64,000 bases of DNA from Svornostia abyssi (GTDB lineage: Bacteria; Actinomycetota; Thermoleophilia; Solirubrobacterales; Solirubrobacteraceae): NCBI GenBank assembly GCA_024666565.1, contig CP088295.1:1054001-1118000 (forward strand), read 5' to 3'. Below, piece by piece: positions 57,662-64,000 of this stretch. Numbering within the stretch: the first letter of the stretch is position 1; every line of letters starts with the position of its first letter. The position numbers and the translations under genes are program-made. The notes below the pieces were generated by a model, which made no database searches, was not told where the DNA came from, and worked only from the letters and a program-made list of their open reading frames with translations.

Positions 57662-59096
57662 ACCGAGAAGCGAACCGCGCGGCGCGCGGGGTCGGCCTCT
57701 GCCAGGACGATGTCGCGCCGCTCGCCGGGCGCGCAGCCCGTCACCGGTACATCGCGCGAGGATCGGCGGCTCGTCGATACGGACGTCGGCGCCGCGGTCG
57801 TCGACGTCGACCACCGCGGCCGGGAACCGTTCCCCCACGCGGTGCTCGAGCAGGACCGCTTCGCTGAGGTCGATGCATGCGCGGTGCAGGTTCCCGGCGA
57901 GGCGGCCGCCCGCGCGCATCTCGTCGGGGATGGCGGAGAGCGCGGCGCGCGCCCAGGTCGGCACGGGCACCCCGTGGTGGGCCGCGAGCGCGCACTCGGC
58001 GGCGAAGCGGTCGGCGAGCCCGGCGCAGGGGTGCCGTGACGTGCGCGTACGCGAGCCCCATCGCGGCGTGCTCGTGCAGCGCCGGGGACGCACCGTCGAA
58101 CGGGGTGTAGTCGGCCCCGCGCAGGAGGCTGCGGCACTCGTCGAGAAACGCGAGGTGGGCGGGGTTCGTGCCGTCGAGCGTCGGCATGAGGTCGCTGAGC
58201 GGCTGCGTGACCGGCCATGCGATCCGCAGTGCGTGGGCGGCGGCGCGCAGGCGGGTGTGTGCTTCGGGCGGCGCGGGCGGGAGGGTGCGCAGGAGCCCGG
58301 TGCCTCCGCCGAGCATGAGCGTCGCTGCGGCGTGGCCGCAGAGGAGGGAGAGCTGGGCGTTCGCCGCCTCGATCGGGTGGCGCGGCTCCCAGCGCAGGGT
58401 CCATCCGTCGGCGCCGTCGGGCACGAGCTCCTGTGCGGGTTCGGGCAGCTCGATGGCCCCGCGGCGACGCTGCGCGGCCTGCAGCAGGGCGCCGGCTTCG
58501 CGGAGGAGCGCGAGCTGCTCGTGCGCGTCGCCCGTGTCCAGCGCGACCTGTGCGCCGGCGTAGTCAAGCTGGGCCGTGGACCGCACCACCGCCCGCTCCA
58601 CGTCTGTGCCGGCGAGCTCGCCGCGGCCGTCGACGGTGAGCGTCCACAGCACGGCGAGCCGCTCGCGCCCGGCGAGCAGGCTGCCGGCGTCCTCCGCGAG
58701 GGCGGGCGGGTGCAGGCCCTCGCGGCCGTCGGGTGCGTAGAGCGTCTGGCCGCGCGCGTGGGCGACGCGGTCGATGGCGCCGCCGGGGACCACGTGCGCG
58801 GCGACATCGGCGATGGCGTAGTGCAGGACGAATCCGTCGCCGTCGCGGTGCAGGGCGAAGGCCTGGTCGAGGTCGGTGCTGCCTGCGGGGTCGAGGGTGA
58901 CCAGCTCGAGATCGCGCCGGTCGGTGCGGGCGTCCGCCCCGACGAGGTCGACGCCCGGCACTGGCGCGGTGGGCGCCGCGCGCCGCGCCTCGGCTTCCCG
59001 TTCGGCATCGGGCGGGTGCTCGGCGACGATCTCGAGCTCGGCCCGGATGGCGGCGAACCCGGTGCGCAGCCGGGCGGCGGTGGCGTTCGGCGGCAC
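57658..59096 (-). CDS. RNB-domain ribonuclease (two frame breaks)
   Basis: About 478 residues after repair. GTG 59096 starts PPNATAARLRTGFAAIRAEL. The RNB catalytic domain has DPAGSTDLDQAFALHRDGDG with the acidic metal ligands, HYAIADVAAHVVPGGAIDRV and HARGQTLYAPD. Breaks at GCCCGGC 58018-58024 and GCCGGGC 57724-57730 are both repaired to GCCGGC, giving HVTAPLRRLADRFAAECALA and then RAGERRDIVLAEADPARRAV. The cold-shock and S1 domains of classical RNase II/R are missing or very short, so this is a compact actinobacterial type. It should degrade RNA from the 3' end. Confidence 0.85.
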
Positions 59097-59116
59097 GCGC
59101 CCAGCATGCCACGCCC

Positions 59117-59166
59117 GCCGAACGTCGAGCGTGTGTCGCCAGGGCAACACACGCTCGACGTTCGGC
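59117..59166. repeat. Perfect 20-bp inverted repeat in a divergent promoter region
   Basis: GCCGAACGTCGAGCGTGTGT (59117-59136) is followed by a 10-base spacer and its exact complement (59147-59166). It lies between the starts of the RNB ribonuclease and the small membrane protein. It could be an operator or a mobile hairpin. Confidence 0.6.
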
Positions 59167-59180
59167 CTTACGATCGGGTG

Positions 59181-59345
59181 ATGGCCGTCGTGCTCATCCT
59201 GCTCGCGATCGTCGTGGTGCTCGTCGTCGTGATCGCGTGGCTGGCGATCGGCGGGCAGCGTTCACGGGCGAAGCCGGGCGATGAGGCGTGGCGGGAGAAG
59301 GTGCGCGAGGAGTACGAGCCGCGCGGGTGGGACGAGGACGACTAA
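59181..59345 (+). CDS. 54-residue single-span membrane protein
   Basis: The protein starts MAVVLILLAIVVVLVVVIAW, one clear membrane helix, and continues with a charged cytoplasmic-type tail ending PRGWDEDD. TACGAT lies six bases before ATG 59181, the strongest form of the leaderless pattern. The stop TAA overlaps the next gene's TAG within CTAA 59342-59345. Function unknown. Confidence 0.72.
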   Translation: MAVVLILLAIVVVLVVVIAWLAIGGQRSRAKPGDEAWREKVREEYEPRGWDEDD

Positions 59346-59816
59346 GCCGTTCGCGCGAGCACCGCCGCGACCTCGTCCGAGGGGATGCCCCAAGGCGCTT
59401 CGACGCCGACACGCGCGTCCAGGTCCCACAGCACGCACTCCTCGCCCGGCCGGGCGACCAACGACCAGGCGACCACGGTGCGCGCCAGCTGTTCGCCCAT
59501 CGGCGCGTGGTCGTCGCTCCCGCCGTCCTCGGGGTGGTGGTGCAGGAACCGACCGTACGCGGCGTCGCAGAAGTCCGCGTACCGCGCGGTGCAGAGAATC
59601 AGCCCGTGCCAGGCCTCGTCCACGGCGCGCGAGGGCATCCCGATGGTCTGCCCGTCACGCAGGGCCGCGCCGGGCGCAACGCAGCCACTGACGCAGGCCG
59701 AGGTCGATGACGTCGCGGGGCTCCCACGCGCATGTCTTCCATACGGCGGGTGGCAGGGTGAGCGCTGCGACCGCGGCGTCGGTTCGCTCGAGGTCGATGC
59801 GTCGACGAAGGCGCAT
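59342..59816 (-). CDS. Unknown cytoplasmic protein (frame break)
   Basis: ATG 59816, with TACCCT six bases upstream, begins MRLRRRIDLERTDAAVAALT. The frame breaks at GCCGGGC 59669-59675. Repair to GCCGGC gives LRDGQTIGMPSRAVDEAWHG and a protein of about 157 residues ending SDEVAAVLARTA. Conserved-looking parts are VDEAWHGLILCTARYADFCD and YGRFLHHHPEDGG, which resemble a small family of uncharacterised actinobacterial proteins with a His-rich loop. No signal peptide is present. The function is not recognised. Confidence 0.65.
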
Positions 59817-59855
59817 GCCCGAAGGGTAAGGAAGCGACCTGTTTACGATGTCTGC

Positions 59856-60098
59856 ATGGTCATGGTGTTGCTCATCATCGGGGTCGCGGCGATCATCGTG
59901 GTGGGAGTCAGCGTCGAACGGCGGTCGCGGCGCTCGCGCCCCAGTGACGGCTGGGCCGGGGCGGGCTACGTCGGCGGTCCGGGCGGCTGCTCGACGGAAA
60001 GCCGGGACGACGGCTCCAGCAGCGGTGGGGACTCCGGGGGCGGCGACTCCGGTGGTGGCGGCGGCTGCGGCGGCGGAGGGTGCGGCGGCGGAAGCTAG
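59856..60098 (+). CDS. 80-residue membrane-anchored Gly/Cys-rich protein
   Basis: TACGAT six bases before ATG 59856 supports the start. One membrane helix (MVMVLLIIGVAAIIVVGVSV) precedes a polar linker and a tail of Ser, Gly and Asp that ends in glycine runs broken by cysteines (SGGGGGCGGGGCGGGS). Similar tails occur in poorly known membrane proteins. The cysteines might bind metal or cross-link outside the cell; this is speculation. Its TAG shares CTAG 60095-60098 with the CoA-transferase gene. Confidence 0.7.
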   Translation: MVMVLLIIGVAAIIVVGVSVERRSRRSRPSDGWAGAGYVGGPGGCSTESRDDGSSSGGDSGGGDSGGGGGCGGGGCGGGS

Positions 60099-61435
60099 GC
60101 GCCCCGAGCTGCCGCCCGCAGCTCGTCCCGGAACTCCGGCGCAGCGATCTCCGCCAGCGCCAGCCCGCGCTCGCGCACCGTCAGCCCCTGCAGCTCGGCC
60201 GCCCCGAACTCGGTGACGATGACGTCGACCTGATGGCGCGGCGTCGTGACGACGGAACCGGCGGGCAAGTCGGCCACGATCCGCGAGACCGTCTCGCCGT
60301 TCTTCTCCCGCGTCGCCGGCAGGCAGAGCAGCGATCGGTCCTCGAGCTCCGTGCCGGGACCCGACACGAAGTCCTCCTGCCCGCCGGCGCCCGAGTACTG
60401 GATGCCGCTGATCGCGTCGGCGACGACCTGCCCGCTGAGGTCCACCTGCATCGCGCCGTTGATCGTGATCATGCGCCGGTTCGCGCCGATCAGCGTGGGG
60501 TTGTTGACGACACCGACCGGGAGGAACGCGATGGGTGGCTCGTCGTTCGCCAGCCAGTCGTAGAGCTCCTGCGAGCCGAACGCGAACGTCGTGACGCTGA
60601 AGCCCGGCAGGATCCCCTTGCCCTCGTTCGTCACCTTCCCCGCCTGATGCAGCCGGCGGATGCCGTCGGTGAGCATCTCCGAGTGGATGCCGTAGCCGCC
60701 GCCCGGCGTCTCGGCGAGCAGGGACGCGATCGCGGTCGGGATGCTGCCGATGCCCGTCTGAAGTGTCGCGCCGTCGGGGATGAACCGCGCGGCGTGCTCG
60801 GCGATCGCACGGTCGGTGTCCGTCGGCTCGGTCTCCGGGAGCGCGAGCGGGCGGGCGTCGCTGGCGATGAGGATGTCGATCTCGTCGATGTGCAGCGCGT
60901 GGCGGTGGTCGGAGCGCCACCCGGCGGCGCGCGCGGTCTCACCTGCGTCGTATCCGGGCGGCAGGCCGTGCGTGCGCGGGAAGTGCGGGCTCGTCTCCAC
61001 CACGAGGAGCCGGTCCGGGTCGGCGCCCGCGCGGCGCAGCTCGTCGAGTGTGCCGCCTGCGTGCAGCGAGAGGCTGCACCAGCCGCCGGCGTCGGGCGGG
61101 GTCGCGACGGTGGCCACGATCCGCGGCGCCGCCGCTTCGGCGAGCGGGCCGAACCGGCGGAAGTCCGCGGGCATGAATTCGACGTTGTGGCCGTCGGTGG
61201 CGAGCCACCGTTCCAGCGGGCCGAAGAAGCCCGAGACGATCCGGACGCCGGGGTGGGTGTACGCGTCGCTCGGCGCGATGAGGAGCGCCGTGGACAGCGT
61301 GAGGCCGGTCCAGTCGTCACGCTCGCCGAGCGCGGCGAGGAACGCCGGCGGCTGGCCGGGCCCGAGCGGCAGGCCGATGCGGTCGTTCGGTCGCAGCAGG
61401 GCGACGGCCTGGTCTGGGGTGAGCTCGCGCGGCAT
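60095..61435 (-). CDS. Acetyl-CoA hydrolase/transferase-family CoA transferase
   Basis: A 446-residue class I CoA transferase of the Cat1/4-hydroxybutyrate CoA-transferase type. Two alpha/beta domains carry IGLPLGPGQPPAFLAAL near the N-terminus, QTGIGSIPTAIASLLAET in the middle, and VNNPTLIGANRRMITINGAM with SGAGGQEDFVSGPG in the C-terminal half, where the catalytic glutamate and glycine loops of the family lie. It likely moves CoA between acetyl-CoA and a short carboxylate. ATG 61435 is preceded by TAGGCT and eight bases. Stops overlap with the upstream small membrane-protein gene. Confidence 0.87.
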   Translation of the reverse strand: MPRELTPDQAVALLRPNDRIGLPLGPGQPPAFLAALGERDDWTGLTLSTALLIAPSDAYTHPGVRIVSGFFGPLERWLATDGHNVEFMPADFRRFGPLAEAAAPRIVATVATPPDAGGWCSLSLHAGGTLDELRRAGADPDRLLVVETSPHFPRTHGLPPGYDAGETARAAGWRSDHRHALHIDEIDILIASDARPLALPETEPTDTDRAIAEHAARFIPDGATLQTGIGSIPTAIASLLAETPGGGYGIHSEMLTDGIRRLHQAGKVTNEGKGILPGFSVTTFAFGSQELYDWLANDEPPIAFLPVGVVNNPTLIGANRRMITINGAMQVDLSGQVVADAISGIQYSGAGGQEDFVSGPGTELEDRSLLCLPATREKNGETVSRIVADLPAGSVVTTPRHQVDVIVTEFGAAELQGLTVRERGLALAEIAAPEFRDELRAAARGA

Positions 61436-61463
61436 CGGCGCGGAGCCTACGCGGGCGCGCGCG

Positions 61464-62636
61464 TCAGGTGCAGTCGCCGGCCTCGTCCTTGCCTTCGAAC
61501 CGCAGGCGCAGCCAGTCGAAGGTGCGCGGCAGGTTGCCGAGGAACCCGCCGATGTGGTCGAGCCCCGTCGTGCGGAAGCGGGACGCCACGCCCGCCGCGC
61601 ACCACGCCTGATGGACGGCGCGGGCCTGGGCCAGCGGGATGATGTCGTCGTGGCGGCCGTGCTGCAGGAGGACCGGCACGTCCGGCGCGATCCCGCCCAG
61701 CTTGTTCTCGGTGATCCGCGCGAGGATGAGCGGGTCGGCGAGCGGATCGGACGTCGTGAGGGGCTTGGTCCGGCGGAAGCCCATCTTGAAGATGCTCGTC
61801 AGCAGGCAGTCGCGGGCGGATTCCCAGTACTCCCGGCTGCCGCGCGGCGTGTGGTACTGGTCGATGTCCACGCCGTAGGCGATCTCCAGGCCCAGCGCGC
61901 CCATCACCATCACGGCTGCGTAGGGCCCGCCGTCGACCTGGCGCTGCACCGCCGCGAGATCGGACGGCACCCCGCCCGCGGCGACGCCCACGAGTTCCAG
62001 CTCCGGCGCGTACGTGGGCTGCAGCTGGGCTGCCCAGGCGGCGGCCTGTCCGCCCTGTGAGTAGCCGGTCAGCGCGGTGGGCAGCGCGGCCGGGAGGTCG
62101 GCGGCCGTCAGGCGCTTGGCGGCGCGCAGCACGTCCAGCGCCGAGGGTCCCGCGCTGCGGCCGACCATGTACGTGTGGGTGCCGGGCGTGCCGAGGCCCT
62201 CGTAGTCGGTCATCGCCACGGCCCAGCCGCGCTCGAGCATGCCGGTGATCGCGGCGCTCTCGTACAGCAGGCCCTGGCGCAGCAGCCGGGACGGCGCGCA
62301 CTGGTCGGCCATGCCCTGCGTGCCCGGGGCGAGGCCGACGAGGGCACGCGGGGCACCGGGCCGGGGCAGGATGACCGTGCCGGTGACCGCGATCGGCTGG
62401 CCGGTGGCGCTGGTCGAGCGGTACAGGATCCGCCAGGCCGCGCCCGATGCGGGCAGGCGCCACGCGAGCGCCCGGGGCACGATCGGCTCGGCGCGGATGA
62501 TGTCGCCCGGCTCGCCCGGCGGCAGCGGGGTCGGCGGCGTGGAGAAGGGGTCGGTGGCGGACGCGGTGCCCACGCCGCTCAGGATGAGCGCGCAGCAGAG
62601 CACGAACGCGATGGACAGACGAGATACGACGAGCAA
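61464..62636 (-). CDS. Secreted lipase of the LIP family
   Basis: A 390-residue exported hydrolase. TTG 62636, with GAGGAGGGG just upstream, starts a signal peptide (LSIAFVLCCALILSGVGTAS). The alpha/beta-hydrolase fold follows, with GLAPGTQGMADQC, the nucleophile elbow ALTGYSQGGQAAAWAAQ, PVLLQHGRHDDIIPL with the acid and GLDHIGGFLGN with the catalytic histidine. This layout matches secretory lipases (PF03583). It should cleave triglycerides or esters outside the cell. A hairpin sits in its leader, 15 bases above the start. Confidence 0.87.
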   Translation of the reverse strand: MLVVSRLSIAFVLCCALILSGVGTASATDPFSTPPTPLPPGEPGDIIRAEPIVPRALAWRLPASGAAWRILYRSTSATGQPIAVTGTVILPRPGAPRALVGLAPGTQGMADQCAPSRLLRQGLLYESAAITGMLERGWAVAMTDYEGLGTPGTHTYMVGRSAGPSALDVLRAAKRLTAADLPAALPTALTGYSQGGQAAAWAAQLQPTYAPELELVGVAAGGVPSDLAAVQRQVDGGPYAAVMVMGALGLEIAYGVDIDQYHTPRGSREYWESARDCLLTSIFKMGFRRTKPLTTSDPLADPLILARITENKLGGIAPDVPVLLQHGRHDDIIPLAQARAVHQAWCAAGVASRFRTTGLDHIGGFLGNLPRTFDWLRLRFEGKDEAGDCT

Positions 62637-62649
62637 CGACCCCTCCTCG

Positions 62650-62683
62650 GCCGGTGCGGCCGGTTCCCCGCAGCCGCACCGGC
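62650..62683 (-). terminator. Hairpin between the NmrA-like gene and the lipase
   Basis: GCCGGTGCGGC (62650-62660) and GCCGCACCGGC (62673-62683) form an 11-bp stem with a 12-base loop. It lies after the NmrA-like stop and before the lipase start; it may end the first transcript or act as an attenuator. Confidence 0.55.
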
Positions 62684-62696
62684 GAATGTACTGCGG

Positions 62697-63530
62697 TCAG
62701 GCGGTTGTGACCACCCCGATCGGCCCGGACGCCCAGCTCTTGGCGTCCCGGGGGGCACGGCCGAGCGCGCGCTGCACCCCGTCGGCCGTGGCAGCGTTGC
62801 GGCCGTCGAGCACCTCGGTGAACAGGTAGGTGAACAGGCTGAGTTCGTCCTGCGAGACGCCCTCGGCCGTCAGCGCGTCAGTGAACTGCTCGATGGTCAG
62901 CGGCTGGTATCGGATCTCCCGCCCGGTGGCCCGACCGATCTCGGCGAGGACCTCGGGAAACGTGAGCGCGCGCGGGCCGGTGACCTCGTAGATCTCGCCG
63001 GCGTGCCCGTCCTGCGTGAGGGCGGCGACGGCGACGTCGGCGATGTCGTCGGCGTCGACGAACGGCTCGGCGATGTCGGGGGCGACCGGCAGCGCCAGTT
63101 CGCCGGCGAGGACACCGGGGAGGAACGCGCTCTCGCTGAAGTTCTGCAGGAACCAGCTGGCGCGCACGACCGTGGCGTCCACGCCCGCCGAGAGGACGAC
63201 GCGTTCGCACGCCTCGGCTTCGGGCTCGCCGCGCCCGGACAGCAGGACGAGGCGCTGCACGCCGGCGGCGGTCGCCCGCGCGGTGAACGCCCGGATGACG
63301 TCGTCGGCGCCGGGCACTGCCAGGTCGGGCTGGAAGGCGATGTACGCGGCGCGGGCGCCGTCGAGTGCGGCGTCCCAGGTCGTGGGCTCTGCCCAGTCGA
63401 ACGCGGGATCGGCGGCCCGCGAGCCGATGCGCACGGGCACGCCGAGCTCCTGCAGCCGGGCGGCGACGCGGCGGCCGGTCTTGCCCGTGCCGCCGGTGAC
63501 GAGGGTGAGCGATGCGGTGTGGTTGGTCAT
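62697..63530 (-). CDS. NmrA-like NAD(P)-binding protein
   Basis: A 277-residue short-chain dehydrogenase-type protein. TLVTGGTGKTGRRVAARLQE is the dinucleotide-binding glycine motif. RLVLLSGRGEPEAEACERVV and VVRASWFLQNFSESAFLPGV are characteristic of NmrA/QOR2-like proteins. The classical YxxxK active site is absent, so it may sense NADP or reduce quinones. ATG 63530 (MTNHTASLT) is chosen; ATG 63566 is an alternative with a poorer N-terminus. It is divergent from the AraC-type gene, whose product could control it. Confidence 0.85.
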   Translation of the reverse strand: MTNHTASLTLVTGGTGKTGRRVAARLQELGVPVRIGSRAADPAFDWAEPTTWDAALDGARAAYIAFQPDLAVPGADDVIRAFTARATAAGVQRLVLLSGRGEPEAEACERVVLSAGVDATVVRASWFLQNFSESAFLPGVLAGELALPVAPDIAEPFVDADDIADVAVAALTQDGHAGEIYEVTGPRALTFPEVLAEIGRATGREIRYQPLTIEQFTDALTAEGVSQDELSLFTYLFTEVLDGRNAATADGVQRALGRAPRDAKSWASGPIGVVTTA

Positions 63531-63610
63531 GGGTGCAGTGAAACGCCCAGTGCTGAGACGTTCCATAGCCAGAGATCGCTATTGCATGCGTCAGCGTCTA
63601 CGATGCAGGG

Positions 63611-64000
63611 ATGGACGCGCTCGCTGCCCTGCTCGACGGACCGCGCGCTCGCGATGCGTTCCTTGTCCGCACCGTCATCGACCCACCGTGGGCGCTGCGC
63701 GTGCAGGACGAGGCGCCGCTCACCGTCGTCTGCCTCGTGCGCGGCGACGGGTGGGTCATCCACGACGACGCTCCGCCCGTCCGCCTGCGCGCCGGCGACG
63801 TCGCGGTGATCCGCGGCCCCGACCACTACACGGCCGCCGACGACCCGAGCACGCCTCCGGACATCCTCATCCAGCCAGACGGGCACTGCACGACGCTCGA
63901 CGGCCAGGACCTGAGCGACGAGATGCTGCTGGGCGTCCGCACCTGGGGCACGAACCCCGACGGCGCGACGCAGATGCTCACAGGGACGTACTTCCTGGAG
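63611..64000 (+). CDS. AraC-family regulator, N-terminal part (runs off the window)
   Basis: The first 130 residues are present. The N-terminal cupin region (LTVVCLVRGDGWVIHDDAPP, LRAGDVAVIRGPDHYTAADD) matches the AraC_binding/cupin_6 domain of regulators that sense small molecules; the DNA-binding half lies beyond base 64000. TACGAT six bases before ATG 63611 supports the start. It is divergent from the NmrA-like gene by 80 bases, a usual layout for a regulator and its target. Confidence 0.82.
   Translation, partial: MDALAALLDGPRARDAFLVRTVIDPPWALRVQDEAPLTVVCLVRGDGWVIHDDAPPVRLRAGDVAVIRGPDHYTAADDPSTPPDILIQPDGHCTTLDGQDLSDEMLLGVRTWGTNPDGATQMLTGTYFLE

Noticed and set aside
63567..63610. TGCAT-N15-ATGCA repeat as an AraC operator
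   Set aside because: Five-base arms are too short to support a specific site without comparison to relatives.

Overview
The window is a very GC-rich chromosome segment from an actinobacterium. Gene content suggests the Thermoleophilia/Solirubrobacterales side of the phylum: a dnaK-grpE-dnaJ-hspR cluster with clpB nearby, inositol-phosphate synthase next to a CDP-alcohol phosphatidyltransferase, many secreted proteins with Ig-like or PKD modules, and mostly leaderless genes. This placement is an inference, because there is no rRNA or other decisive marker. No tRNA, rRNA or CRISPR array was recognised.

Layout. 1-6 kb: a truncated secreted protein, a TrmA/RlmD-type RNA methyltransferase, a DUF480 protein coupled to a lipoprotein, a quinone oxidoreductase and a secreted PKD protein. 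6.1-8.8 kb: an IS481-family element interrupted by an IS110-family element. 8.8-24 kb: an atypical uracil-DNA glycosylase coupled to a glycosyltransferase-PHP fusion, an amino-acid permease, YceI and GNAT proteins, inositol-lipid genes (ino1, PIP-synthase-like, PAP2), two paralogous membrane proteins, a CAP protein, a hydrolase, a sugar kinase and endonuclease III. 24-29.5 kb: a lipoprotein, an ATP-grasp enzyme, a subtilase and a tandem family of unknown secreted proteins. 29.5-44.2 kb: dnaK-grpE-dnaJ-hspR and clpB, separated by two very large opposite-strand copper-radical-oxidase genes with lectin domains. 44-51 kb: a large LuxR-type ATPase regulator divergent from two tandem ECF sigma factors. 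51-64 kb: purD, purE and purB, with a MITE-like element, a NUDIX gene and a TetR/MFS pair between purE and purB, then an RNB ribonuclease, small membrane proteins, a CoA-transferase, a lipase and an NmrA/AraC divergent pair.

Three genome-wide habits stand out. Many genes have a TANNNT hexamer 6-10 bases before the start codon, consistent with leaderless transcription. Convergent neighbours often share a four-base CTAG, TTAG or CTAA that supplies both stop codons, and the IS481 element inserted into exactly such a CTAG. Many genes, including dnaJ, clpB and nth, are broken by single-base frame shifts. These lie in G/C runs or at GCCCGGC/GCCGGGC, where removing a base restores GCCGGC and the reading frame. 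I treat most as likely sequence errors and annotate the repaired genes.

The most interesting content is the lectin-fused copper radical oxidase pair, the shared AATCT-N15-AGATT element at the dnaK and clpB promoters, the nested insertion sequences with a possible bridge RNA, the stop-codon logic of the IS481 insertion, and a 166-bp MITE-like element at the purE stop codon.
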